Assembly: GCF_008801935.1 (NCBI RefSeq)
Contig: NZ_VZOT01000013.1
Coordinates: 1-64,000 of the forward strand
Length of the DNA: 64,000 nt
DNA from: Comamonas kerstersii
GTDB taxonomy: Bacteria; Pseudomonadota; Gammaproteobacteria; Burkholderiales; Burkholderiaceae_C
Direction: 5' to 3'
Below the pieces are notes generated by a model. The model saw only the letters and a list, made by a program, of their open reading frames with translations. It made no database searches and was not told the DNA's origin. Shown here one piece after another: positions 1 to 8,454 of the stretch. The translations under genes and the position numbers were made by a program. Numbering within the stretch: the first letter of the stretch is position 1; every line of letters begins with the position of its first letter.

Positions 1-217
1 AGTCAATTCCGCCTGCAAGGCTTTCTCGACCACGGCTTTGGTCAGTTGCTTGAGCAGACCGTTCTCGCCAATGAGGTCTTCGGGCTTTTTGTAATCGGCC
101 AGCAGAGCGCTGAGCAACGCTTCAGGATGTCGTGTTTACAGATGTCATTGTGTTTACGGGTTTGCAGATCCAAGTCTGCGGGTTATGGGCCATTTACACA
201 AAATTCTGTACACCCTC
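1..217 (-). pseudogene. IS256-family transposase 5' remnant with terminal inverted repeat
   Basis: Read on the minus strand, 135 down to 1 is open and gives ALLADYKKPEDLIGENGLL followed by KQLTKAVVEKALQAELT, the characteristic N-terminus of IS256/Mutator-type transposases; the gene runs off the left edge. The frame is closed by TAA at 136–138. A separate ATG at 146–148 gives MTSVNTTS and then runs into a stop in the other frame, so the 5' end appears frameshifted. The segment 190–217 (CCATTTACACAAAATTCTG then TACACCCTC) matches the style of an IS256 terminal inverted repeat and sets the element boundary. Confidence 0.75.
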
Positions 218-258
218 CCCATAAAAAGGCCTGATATAGGCCAAACTTGGAGAGGTCT

Positions 259-516
259 ATGCCCCGCAAACACAACGCAGCCTTCCAGATCAAGGTGACT
301 CGCGCACGAATTCGCTGCTTACCGTCCATCGCATGCAACAGGTGCTTGCCATGTTCTGAAAAATTTTCACTCCTCTGTGTGCACCGCCACAGCTTCGAGA
401 GCTTGCAGCATGTCAGCCGCGTTATCGGCGACTGGATCAGCTTCTATAACCATCAGCGTCCCCACTAGGCGCTGAAGATGAAAACGCCCGCTGAAACATT
501 TGCATTAGCGGCCTGA
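259..516 (+). pseudogene. IS3-family transposase remnant (internally deleted, in-frame stop)
   Basis: A short frame opens with MPRKHNAAFQ, similar to an IS3 OrfA start, and then jumps to the C-terminus of an IS3-type OrfB integrase core: SLQHVSRVIGDWISFYNHQR. The motif around FYNHQRPH followed by ALKMKTPAETF is diagnostic of the family's C-terminus. A TAG at 466–468 interrupts it where Gln is normally found (RPHQAL), and the frame then continues to TGA at 514–516. Most of OrfA and the first two catalytic acidic residues are missing, so it cannot be active. Confidence 0.7.
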
Positions 517-624
517 CCTGTGCTGAAACAGCAGGGTCAATACACTTTGTCAGGGGTGTCATCCTGCGTGAATAGTCGCCCGATTGGACTCCCAAGGACA
601 AGTTCTCCCCACACTGGCTCGACA

Positions 625-651
625 CCATTTACACAAAAATAGGACATCCTC
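625..651. repeat. second IS256-like terminal end
   Basis: CCATTTACACAAAAATAGGA followed by CATCCTC resembles the IS256-type end at 190–217 and points the same way (outer tip on the right). The stretch 517–690 otherwise shows no gene. Confidence 0.35.
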
Positions 652-690
652 GCCAGAGGAAACATCACTGCAATGCTACAAAGCCCGGGG

Positions 691-2214
691 CTAAGTCCTA
701 ATGCCTATAGTTTTGAGTACCCGAAGCAATACGAAGAAAGCGCTTTGCATGGTGGACTCCTCAATTGCAGCATACCCCAAGAGCAAACCTCGCTCCCTAG
801 AACAGGAACGATAGTATTTGGACAAGGGACGAGCTAGAACGCCCTGCGTCTGCAGCCGTTGCACCAGTTCAACATCATCAACGTAGCTAGGCAGCCGCAA
901 CACCAGATGCAATCCAGCCTGACTATCCGGCTCGCGCAGGAAGCCTGGACTTAGATAACGTTTGATCAATGACTGAAGCCATTCCCGGCGACGCCCATAA
1001 AGCACCCGCATGCGTCGGATGTGCTTAGCATAATGCCCATCCCTGATCAACTCTGCTAGGGCCAATTGGGTCACTACATGCCCTTGACGATAGAGCTCAG
1101 CATGCATGCGTTGCATTGGAGCTACCAACGCTTGCGGCAGTACCATGTAACCGACACGCAGTCCCGGAAACAGCGTTTTGCTGAAGGTTCCGATATAGAT
1201 GACTGGCGAATTGTCCTCTAGGCCCTGCATAGCAGGAATGGGACGGCTAGAGAAACGAAACTCGCTGTCATAGTCGTCCTCAACAATCCACGCACCTTGC
1301 ACGCGCGCGTAAGCCAGCAAAGCTTTTCGCCGAGCCAAACTCATCACCGTGCCCATCGGATATTGGTGCGATGGCGTCACGCAAATTAACTTTGGCACAC
1401 GGCCCTGCAGGTCCAACGTTAGTCCTTCGGCATCTAGCGGGCGGCCCACCAAGTCAATTTCGGAATTCATCTGGATCACGTTGGCAATACCCCAATAACC
1501 AGGATCCTCCATCCAAACCGCATCGCCGGAGTTCACCAAGGAGCGTACAGTCAGATCGATGGCCTGATGTACGCCTTCCGTAATAAGCAATTGTTCTGGT
1601 TGACACTGGACCCCACGGGCTACCCGCAGGTAATCAGCTAGCTCTACCTTTAGAGCTTGGGCGCCACCGTTGGTCCCATAGGTCAGCATCTCCGGCTGGG
1701 CGTGCCGCCATATTCGGTTCAAGATTCGCGCATAGACCGCTCGAGGAAACTCTCCCACATCCGGCACCCCTGGCATAAAAGCACCCCACTGCAACTCTGC
1801 CGCACTGGCCTGACTCAAGATACTTTGAGCCCGATCCGACAATACGGCGCTGCCCCACCCAATATTTCCCCTCTGTGCCACAGGCACCCGGCTGCCACGC
1901 TGGGGCTTGGGCGCTTTCAGCAAAGCATCCGGATTAAGCCGTGCAACAAAAGTGCCACTGCCCACTTGGCTGGTGAGATACCCCTCCATACGCAGTTGCT
2001 CATATGCATGCATAACCGTGTTGCGCGAGATTCCAAGGCCTTGCATTAGGTCGCGAGTGGCAGGCAAACGCTCGCCCGGATGGAATGCCCCTGTGGAGAT
2101 GGCTTGCCTTAGTAATTGACACAAATGTGCACCCAGCATGCGGCGGGACCCATTCTCATTTTCAGGATCTCTCCACCCATTCTGCAGCAACCAATCCACG
2201 CACACTGAACGCAT
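691..2214 (-). CDS. gabR: MocR/GabR-type transcriptional regulator (GntR HTH fused to aminotransferase-like domain)
   Basis: A 507-residue protein has an N-terminal GntR winged helix-turn-helix (about residues 30–95, with GERLPATRDLMQGLGISRN) joined to a type-I aminotransferase fold. The PLP lysine lies in YIGTFSKTLFPGLRVGYM, near residue 346, and the VEDDYDSEF motif precedes it. This architecture is the MocR family. B. subtilis GabR uses PLP and GABA to activate gabTD. Here the gene diverges from gabT and gabD, so the same role is likely. ATG at 2214 is preferred over TTG at 2217 because AAAGG sits six bases upstream. The gene name is inferred from context. Confidence 0.85.
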   Translation of the reverse strand: MRSVCVDWLLQNGWRDPENENGSRRMLGAHLCQLLRQAISTGAFHPGERLPATRDLMQGLGISRNTVMHAYEQLRMEGYLTSQVGSGTFVARLNPDALLKAPKPQRGSRVPVAQRGNIGWGSAVLSDRAQSILSQASAAELQWGAFMPGVPDVGEFPRAVYARILNRIWRHAQPEMLTYGTNGGAQALKVELADYLRVARGVQCQPEQLLITEGVHQAIDLTVRSLVNSGDAVWMEDPGYWGIANVIQMNSEIDLVGRPLDAEGLTLDLQGRVPKLICVTPSHQYPMGTVMSLARRKALLAYARVQGAWIVEDDYDSEFRFSSRPIPAMQGLEDNSPVIYIGTFSKTLFPGLRVGYMVLPQALVAPMQRMHAELYRQGHVVTQLALAELIRDGHYAKHIRRMRVLYGRRREWLQSLIKRYLSPGFLREPDSQAGLHLVLRLPSYVDDVELVQRLQTQGVLARPLSKYYRSCSRERGLLLGYAAIEESTMQSAFFVLLRVLKTIGIRT

Positions 2215-2241
2215 CAAACACCTTTATTGCACCGCACCAAT

Positions 2242-2274
2242 TGGCGCCTTATTTTTTCATAAAAGTGGCACCTT
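2242..2274. promoter_or_regulatory. candidate GabR operator: two direct repeats
   Basis: The divergent region between gabR and gabT carries TGGCGCCTT at 2242–2250 and TGGCACCTT at 2266–2274, two near-identical direct repeats 24 bp apart start to start. MocR regulators are known to bind paired direct repeats. The placement between the divergent genes fits, but no binding data exist here. Confidence 0.35.
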
Positions 2275-2339
2275 TTAAGGAGCTAATTTGAAATGAAATA
2301 AAGCATCTCCACTGAATTTTTTTGCCACTCGAGGATCTT

Positions 2340-3602
2340 ATGAGCACCAATATCCAACTCAAGGAACGCCGGATTGCTGCAGCCCCCCGTGGGGTCGGTG
2401 TGATGTGTGACTTCCATGCTGCACAAGCCGACAATGCCTTGATTACCGATGTCGAAGGCAATCAGTACATCGACTTTGCCGCTGGCATTGCAGTACTGAA
2501 TACTGGCCATCGCCATCCTCGCATTGTGGCCGCCGTGCAAGAGCAACTGACGCACTTCACGCACACTGCCTACCAAATAGTGCCCTACGAAAGCGCGATT
2601 GCTCTGGCCGAACGCATCAACGCGCTGGCCCCGATTGACAGCCCCGCCAAGACTGCCTTCTTCACCACTGGCGTCGAAGCCGTGGAAAACGCCGTCAAAA
2701 TTGCTCGATTTGCCACTGGCCGCTCGGGCGTGATTGCCTTCCAAGGTGCATTCCATGGCCGCACACTGATGGGGCTCACCCTGACTGGCAAAGTCATGCC
2801 TTACAAGGCCGGATTCGGCAACATGGTCAACGACGTCTACCACGTTCCCTTCCCCGCTAAGGAGGTGACCGTAGAAGACAGCCTTGCCGCCATCAACATG
2901 CTGTTCAAGACAGATGTGGATCCCAAGCGCGTGGCTGCCATTATTTTGGAACCCGTCCAAGGTGAAGGTGGCTTCAACCCAGTGCCTGCCGCTCTGTTTG
3001 CAGGTCTGCGCAAGATCTGCGATGAACATGGCATTTTGCTGATCGCCGACGAAGTACAAACCGGTTTTGCCCGCACCGGCAAGCTGTTCGCCATGGAGCA
3101 CCACACTGTAAAAGCGGACCTGATCACCATGGCAAAAAGCCTAGGTGGCGGTATGCCTATCTCTGGCGTAGTGGGACGTGCAGCCGTGATGGATGCGCCC
3201 AACCCCGGCGGACTGGGCGGTACGTATGCTGCTAATCCCTTGGCTGTGGCTGCCGCCCACGCAGTGCTGGATGTTATTGAAGACGAAAAGCTGTGCGCCC
3301 GGGCTCAGCAACTGGGTGAACGATTGCAAACCCGCCTGAAAAACATTCAGCAAAAGGATGCGGGAGTGTCCGACGTACGCGGCTTGGGTTCGATGGTTGC
3401 AGTGGAATTTCATGATGCAGCCACTGGCGCCCCCGACGCTGTCCGCGTCAATGCCATCGTACAAGCTGCCCTGTCCAAAGGACTGCTGCTGCTGACCTGC
3501 GGCTTGTACGGCAACGTGATTCGTTTTCTGTACCCCTTGACCATTGAAGACGCCCTGTTCGACAAGGCCTTAGACCTGATCGAAGAAGTCATCGCTGGCT
3601 AA
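2340..3602 (+). CDS. gabT: 4-aminobutyrate aminotransferase (class III, PLP-dependent)
   Basis: This 420-residue class III aminotransferase transfers the amino group of GABA to 2-oxoglutarate, giving succinate semialdehyde and glutamate. Visible family signatures are the PLP-phosphate region TTGVEAVENAVKIAR, IADEVQTGFARTG with the PLP-ring Asp near residue 237, and the Schiff-base lysine in TMAKSLGGGMPISG near residue 266. Length matches E. coli GabT. ATG at 2340 has GAGGA just upstream, so it is preferred over an upstream TTG at 2322. It is followed by gabD, the next enzyme. A related diamine or beta-alanine aminotransferase is possible from sequence alone. Confidence 0.9.
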   Translation: MSTNIQLKERRIAAAPRGVGVMCDFHAAQADNALITDVEGNQYIDFAAGIAVLNTGHRHPRIVAAVQEQLTHFTHTAYQIVPYESAIALAERINALAPIDSPAKTAFFTTGVEAVENAVKIARFATGRSGVIAFQGAFHGRTLMGLTLTGKVMPYKAGFGNMVNDVYHVPFPAKEVTVEDSLAAINMLFKTDVDPKRVAAIILEPVQGEGGFNPVPAALFAGLRKICDEHGILLIADEVQTGFARTGKLFAMEHHTVKADLITMAKSLGGGMPISGVVGRAAVMDAPNPGGLGGTYAANPLAVAAAHAVLDVIEDEKLCARAQQLGERLQTRLKNIQQKDAGVSDVRGLGSMVAVEFHDAATGAPDAVRVNAIVQAALSKGLLLLTCGLYGNVIRFLYPLTIEDALFDKALDLIEEVIAG

Positions 3603-3637
3603 TACGCCTCTCGTTTTCTCACTTTCTTTCACCTGTG

Positions 3638-3679
3638 CCATGCCGGGTTCGTCACACGGCGACCCCGGCATGGTTTTTT
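3638..3679 (+). terminator. Rho-independent terminator between gabT and gabD
   Basis: CCATGCCGGG (3638–3647) pairs with CCCGGCATGG (3664–3673), followed by TTTTTT. It lies inside the 87-bp gap between the two genes, so gabD may depend on readthrough or its own promoter. Confidence 0.7.
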
Positions 3680-3689
3680 CGAGTGTTTT

Positions 3690-5147
3690 ATGAGCTTGAA
3701 TCTGCAACGCCCTGACCTGTTTCGCCAGGCTTGCCTGTTGGCCACTGGCTGGCATGCTCCCGAAGGCACAGACACCTTACCCGTGCATAACCCAGCCACA
3801 GGCGAACTGATTGGTCACATCCCCAAGCTTGGCTACGATGCCACCGTGGCCGCCATTGCTGCAGCCGAAAAAGCCCAGCCAGCATGGGCTGCATTACCAG
3901 CCGCAGAGCGGGCACGCATCCTGCGCCGCTGGCACGGTCTGATGCTAGAGCATGCCGACGACCTGGCCCGCTTGATGACCATCGAGCAAGGCAAGCCCTT
4001 AGCCGAAGCACGCGGTGAAATCAGCTACGCGGCTTCCTTCATAGAGTGGTTTGCCGAAGAAGGCAAGCGCATCGACGGTGAAATTTTGCAGGCTCCCAAA
4101 GCGGGGCAACAGCTGCTGGTCACGCGCCAGCCCATTGGTGTGTGCGCTGCCATTACGCCGTGGAACTTCCCAGCCGCCATGATTACGCGCAAAGCTGGTC
4201 CCGCGCTGGCGGCCGGCTGCACCATGGTGCTCAAGCCTGCAGAAAACACCCCATATAGCGCGATGGCACTGGGGGTACTGGCACTGGAGGCAGGCATTCC
4301 TGCTGGTGTGCTGCAAATCATCACCGGCGACGCCCCCGCCATCGGCAAAGCCCTGACCGAGAGCCCCACCGTGCGCAAACTGAGCTTTACCGGCTCCACG
4401 CAAACTGGCCGTCTGCTGATGCGCCAAAGCAGCGATACCGTCAAAAAACTGTCGCTAGAGTTGGGGGGCAATGCGCCGCTGATCGTGTTTGAAGATGCGG
4501 ACATTGACCGCGCGGTAGCTGGCATCTTGGCGTCCAAGTTCCGCAACGTGGGCCAGACCTGCGTGTGTGCTAACCGCATCTACATCCATGACAGCATTTA
4601 CGACGAAGTCGCACGCCGCGTGGCCGATGCCGTATCGCAGTTCAAGGTGGGCAACGGTTTGGATGCGGGTGTTACCCACGGCCCTATGATCAACGCCGCA
4701 GCAGTGGAAAAGGTACAGCGCCACATTGCCGATGCACTAGCCCGAGGCGCCACACTGCTGACCGGCGGCAAGCCCCATGCGTTGGGGGGCAACTTCTTCG
4801 AACCCACTGTACTCGCCAACGTCACAGACAACATGCTGGTGTGCAGCGAAGAAACCTTTGGTCCGATCGCCCCGCTGTTTCGCTTCACCGATGAAACCGA
4901 AGTGGTTCAGCGCGCCAACGCCACCATCTACGGTCTGGCTGCCTACATCTTTACCGAAGACCAGCGCCGCACTTGGCGCGTGTCGCAAGCGCTGGAATAC
5001 GGCATGGTAGGCGTGAACACCGGTCTGATCTCTAACGAAGCCTCTCCATTCGGTGGCGTCAAACAATCGGGATTGGGTCGCGAAGGCTCACGCCACGGCA
5101 TGGACGACTATTTGGAAATGAAGTACGTTTGCTTGCAGCTTGACTAA
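3690..5147 (+). CDS. gabD: NAD(P)-dependent succinate-semialdehyde dehydrogenase
   Basis: This 485-residue aldehyde dehydrogenase is the size of E. coli GabD and oxidises succinate semialdehyde to succinate. Catalytic residues are visible: Glu257 in LSLELGGNAP and the nucleophile Cys291 in FRNVGQTCVCANR. The cofactor-binding lysine is in LKPAENTPYS, and PWNFP lies near residue 160. Two cysteines flank one residue at the active site (CVC), as in GabD proteins. The C-terminus GREGSRHGMDDYLEMKYVC is typical of the subfamily. It completes the GABA shunt with the upstream aminotransferase. Confidence 0.92.
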   Translation: MSLNLQRPDLFRQACLLATGWHAPEGTDTLPVHNPATGELIGHIPKLGYDATVAAIAAAEKAQPAWAALPAAERARILRRWHGLMLEHADDLARLMTIEQGKPLAEARGEISYAASFIEWFAEEGKRIDGEILQAPKAGQQLLVTRQPIGVCAAITPWNFPAAMITRKAGPALAAGCTMVLKPAENTPYSAMALGVLALEAGIPAGVLQIITGDAPAIGKALTESPTVRKLSFTGSTQTGRLLMRQSSDTVKKLSLELGGNAPLIVFEDADIDRAVAGILASKFRNVGQTCVCANRIYIHDSIYDEVARRVADAVSQFKVGNGLDAGVTHGPMINAAAVEKVQRHIADALARGATLLTGGKPHALGGNFFEPTVLANVTDNMLVCSEETFGPIAPLFRFTDETEVVQRANATIYGLAAYIFTEDQRRTWRVSQALEYGMVGVNTGLISNEASPFGGVKQSGLGREGSRHGMDDYLEMKYVCLQLD

Positions 5148-5172
5148 GCAGCTCACGCTCCCACCCACCCCC

Positions 5173-5197
5173 AAAGGAGCCAATGAAGGCTCCTTTT
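5173..5197 (+). terminator. Rho-independent terminator after gabD
   Basis: AGGAGCC (5175–5181) and GGCTCCT (5188–5194) form a seven-pair stem with a short loop followed by TTTTCT. It separates gabD from the convergent GntR-family gene. Confidence 0.7.
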
Positions 5198-5239
5198 CTC
5201 CATGCCTTTGTCCAGCAGCCAATCACATGCCTTGACGCT

Positions 5240-6001
5240 TTAAGCCAACCAAGCTGGGTTGTTGCGGATGCGCTCCACTATCGATAACAAATGATGCAGC
5301 ATGCCATGCCTAGCGCGCAGCGCATCACCACTGACGATAGCTTCCACAAACCGACTGTGTTCGCGCCACGACATGCCCCAGTGCTGGGCGCTGATGAACT
5401 GCTGATCCAGTCGCTGGAACACGCTGGAATTTTTACTTAAATCCCACAGATGCATCACCGCCGATTCCAGCGCTGCATTACCGCACGACTGGGCAATGGT
5501 TAGATGCAGGAGCCGATCGTACTTAGCACAGCTACCATCACGGTTGAATTGTGGGGTATGTACCAACTCCATCGCCGCATGCAGGGTGCGCAGCATATTT
5601 CGCTGCTGGGTGGTCGCGTGTAACGCGGCCAACGCGGCGCACTCTGGCTCCAGCAGTATGCGCGTTTCCATAATCTCAAAAGCGCCCATATCCACGACTT
5701 TAAGTAGCGGAGCAGCCGGGGTGCTGGCAGCTTTGGGCATTTGCGAGCACACATAGATACCGCTACCTCCGCGAATGTCCACATAGCCATGGATCTCTAA
5801 AACAATCAGCGCTTCACGCACCGAAGAGCGGCTGATCTCAAACATTTCTGACAACTCACGCTCTGACGGCAGGCGCGTGCCGGGTCCAAAACTGCCATTT
5901 TCGATCTGGGTGCGAATTTGCTCGACCACCTCGCGGTATAAACGTCGAGGACTAGGCACAGTTTTGTGTTCGATCACACTCATCACCATTTCACAAGACA
6001 T
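5240..6001 (-). CDS. FadR-subfamily GntR transcriptional regulator
   Basis: A 253-residue regulator has an N-terminal winged helix (REVVEQIRTQIENG, then GTRLPSERELSEMFEISRSS) and an all-helical C-terminal FCD-type ligand domain rich in acidic and His residues (ETRILLEPECAALAALH, HLTIAQSCGNAALESAV). FCD regulators usually sense organic acids or sugar acids. It sits at the downstream end of the minus-strand catabolic cluster, which makes it a good candidate regulator of that cluster. The start is uncertain: ATG at 6001 or ATG at 5983 (MSVIEHK), neither with a strong ribosome-binding site. Confidence 0.85.
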   Translation of the reverse strand: MSCEMVMSVIEHKTVPSPRRLYREVVEQIRTQIENGSFGPGTRLPSERELSEMFEISRSSVREALIVLEIHGYVDIRGGSGIYVCSQMPKAASTPAAPLLKVVDMGAFEIMETRILLEPECAALAALHATTQQRNMLRTLHAAMELVHTPQFNRDGSCAKYDRLLHLTIAQSCGNAALESAVMHLWDLSKNSSVFQRLDQQFISAQHWGMSWREHSRFVEAIVSGDALRARHGMLHHLLSIVERIRNNPAWLA

Positions 6002-6119
6002 CAAGATTCACATCCAGTGCCACATTCGGCTCCGCATCGCAACCGAAGTAGCCGCACTCAAAGGCGGTCTAGACCACCTTACCGGAACCCCACCTCGCCG
6101 TCCGCGGTGTGTCCGCTTG

Positions 6120-7007
6120 TTAGCGGCGTGGCCACATCAAGTACACGCCGGCGGTCGCAATCAGTGCGGTGCCAATCAGCGCCAGCACATCTGGCACCAG
6201 CCCAAACCAAAAGGCGCTAATGGCAACCACCAGCAACAGCTGCAAGTAGTTCAGCGGTCCTAGCGTGCTAGCCGCCACCCGCTTGTACGCAGCCAGCATC
6301 AGCAACTGCCCTCCGCAACTGGCTAAAGCTCCCAGCAACAATATGCCCCACTCACTGGCGCTGGGCCAACGCTGCGGCAAGACCACCACAGTGGCTACAG
6401 CAGTCACCGCCAAGCACACAAAAGCCATGTGCCCATACTGGACCGGCGCGGCAATCTTGCCAGCCAACTGCCGCGTGAGCAGCTGAAATACCGCATAGCA
6501 CAGGGCCGACACCGCCATCAACGCCGAACCGAACAGCGGTAAATCGCTGCCTGGTCGCACGATCAGCAACATGCCGACAAACCCCACCCACACTGCCCCC
6601 CACTGCGCACGGCTCACGGTCTCTCTCAACCAGCGACTGGATAAAGCGACCATCAATAGCGGTGCAGTGAAGTAAATGGCCGTGGCTTCTGCTAGGGGCA
6701 TGGTGGCCAGTGCGCCCATGAAACAGGTTCCGACCGTCGCAATGGAGCCACTGCGCAACCAAAGCTTGGGTTGACGCACGGCAGCACGCAGTTGGGTCCC
6801 CATGTCAGGTTGAGAGCGAAATAGACGCAATAGCCACACCCCAGCCAAGCAACCCATCAGCAAGTAGCGTGACAGGTTGACCACCACGGGACTGTGGATG
6901 GCAACCATAGCTTTGGCAAACGAGTCGTAGAACGCAAATACCGACAAGGTCCCCACAAACAGGGCCACGCCCTGGGAACGCACCGACAGCAAGGCAGTGG
7001 ATGACAT
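6120..7007 (-). CDS. EamA/DMT-family membrane transporter
   Basis: The 295-residue protein is almost entirely hydrophobic, with about ten membrane segments arranged as two EamA repeats (RhaT/YdcZ-type drug/metabolite transporter superfamily). The second half starts near LPLFGSALMAVSALCYAVFQ. The superfamily exports or imports small metabolites, and the substrate cannot be read from sequence. It lies 12 bp downstream of the M20 amidohydrolase and is the last gene of the long minus-strand unit, so it may export an end product or admit a precursor. Confidence 0.85.
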   Translation of the reverse strand: MSSTALLSVRSQGVALFVGTLSVFAFYDSFAKAMVAIHSPVVVNLSRYLLMGCLAGVWLLRLFRSQPDMGTQLRAAVRQPKLWLRSGSIATVGTCFMGALATMPLAEATAIYFTAPLLMVALSSRWLRETVSRAQWGAVWVGFVGMLLIVRPGSDLPLFGSALMAVSALCYAVFQLLTRQLAGKIAAPVQYGHMAFVCLAVTAVATVVVLPQRWPSASEWGILLLGALASCGGQLLMLAAYKRVAASTLGPLNYLQLLLVVAISAFWFGLVPDVLALIGTALIATAGVYLMWPRR

Positions 7008-7019
7008 GATGCTGGCGGT

Positions 7020-8291
7020 TTAAGCGGTCACAACACCGGCTTGTGCCAGCATTACATCGCATAGCACCTGGCAGCCTGCTGCTAAGTGGATGGGTTGAGC
7101 GTCTTCCACCTCGTTGTGGCTTATACCGTCTTTACAAGGCACAAAGATCATGGCCGTGGGGTACTTGCGGGCCATGTAGACTGCGTCGTGGCCAGCGCCA
7201 GTCAAGATGGGCATGTGGCTATAGCCGTGCGATGCAGCCGATGCGGCTACGGCAGTGATCAGCTGGGAAGCAAACGGTGTGGCGGGGAATTCCTGCACAT
7301 CCACCACCTCTACCTTCACGCGGCCTTCGGCCTGCAGCACAGCAGCGGCAGCGCGGAACTGTGCTTCCATAGCATTGAGCTGGTCCATGTTGGGGTGGCG
7401 CAGATCCACGGTAAAGCGCACTTTGCCGGGGATCACGTTGCGTGAGTTGGGGTGCACGTGCACCTCACCCACCGTGCCACGGCCATCGGGGGCAAAGGCG
7501 TCGGCATTGGCAATGTCCACCACGGTGCGCATCAGGCCCGCGGCGGCGTACAGCGCGTCTTGGCGCATTTCCATCGGGGTGGGGCCGGCATGTGCTTCCA
7601 TGCCGGTCACGGTCACGTCGTACCAGCGCAGGCCCAGCGAGCCAGTGACCACGCCAATCACGGTGTCCTTGGCTTCCAAAATGGGGCCTTGCTCGATGTG
7701 CGCTTCGATGTAGCTGGCAGGGTGCAGCTGGCCCGCGGGCAGCGTGCCGGCGTAGCCAATGGCCTGCAGCGATTCGGCCACGCTGATGCCGGCGTGGTCA
7801 CGCGCTTGCAGCGCCACGTCTTTGCCAAACACGCCGCAGTGCACGCCCGAACCCATCATCACGGGCACAAAGCGCGAGCCTTCTTCGTTGGTCCAAATCG
7901 CCAGTGCCAGCGGGGCCTTGGTTTGCACGTTGTGCTGCTGCAGCGCGCGCATCACCTCCAGCCCGGCCATCACACCGTAGCAACCGTCAAACTTGCCGCC
8001 GGTGGGCTGGGTGTCGATGTGGCTGCCGGTCATCACAGGGGGCAGACTGTTGTCTTGGCCGGGGCGAATGCCAAAGATGTTACCCACTTCGTCGACCTGC
8101 ACGGTCAGGCCGGCATCGCGCATCCAACCGCAGACCAGATCACGGCCCGCGCCGTCTTCGGCCGTCAGGGCCAAGCGGCAGTTGCCGCCTTTGGGGGTGG
8201 CGCCAATCTGGGCCAAATCCATCAGCGCGCCCCATAGGCGATCACCGTTGATGGGGGCTGTGGCCACAGGGGCGGTAGCGGTAGTCGACAT
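7020..8291 (-). CDS. M20-family amidohydrolase (N-carbamoyl-L-amino acid hydrolase / allantoate amidohydrolase type)
   Basis: About 423 residues with hallmarks of the HyuC/AllC branch of M20 metallopeptidases: GCNGC-type core replaced by MTGSHIDTQPTGGKFDGCYG, the metal ligands in GSHIDT and KFDGCYG, TNEEGSRFVP with the catalytic Glu, and SYIEAHIEQGPILE. The dimerisation lid carries GMEAHAGPTPM. These enzymes hydrolyse N-carbamoyl or ureido groups. ATG at 8291 (MSTTATA) has AAGGAA nine bases upstream and begins where family homology begins, so a longer frame starting at 8381 is not used. The true substrate is unknown. Confidence 0.88.
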   Translation of the reverse strand: MSTTATAPVATAPINGDRLWGALMDLAQIGATPKGGNCRLALTAEDGAGRDLVCGWMRDAGLTVQVDEVGNIFGIRPGQDNSLPPVMTGSHIDTQPTGGKFDGCYGVMAGLEVMRALQQHNVQTKAPLALAIWTNEEGSRFVPVMMGSGVHCGVFGKDVALQARDHAGISVAESLQAIGYAGTLPAGQLHPASYIEAHIEQGPILEAKDTVIGVVTGSLGLRWYDVTVTGMEAHAGPTPMEMRQDALYAAAGLMRTVVDIANADAFAPDGRGTVGEVHVHPNSRNVIPGKVRFTVDLRHPNMDQLNAMEAQFRAAAAVLQAEGRVKVEVVDVQEFPATPFASQLITAVAASAASHGYSHMPILTGAGHDAVYMARKYPTAMIFVPCKDGISHNEVEDAQPIHLAAGCQVLCDVMLAQAGVVTA

Positions 8292-8411
8292 TTGCACAAT
8301 TCCTTGAAAGTGACCTGACCCTTGTGCGGGTGGTGCGCCATTGCACTCAGTGCGCATGGCGAATCCCCAAAAGCAGAGCAACAGGTCTATGTTTTATTTA
8401 CGTTTGCAATA

Positions 8412-8432
8412 GGTTTGGCTTTCAAAGCCAAA
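8412..8432. repeat. perfect hairpin between deacetylase and amidohydrolase genes
   Basis: GTTTGGCTTT and AAAGCCAAAC face each other around one base in the 163-bp gap between the two minus-strand genes. There is no T-run after it on the minus strand, so an mRNA-processing or stabilising hairpin is more likely than a terminator. Confidence 0.4.
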
Positions 8433-8454
8433 CATTTCCTAGACAGATAGCTAC

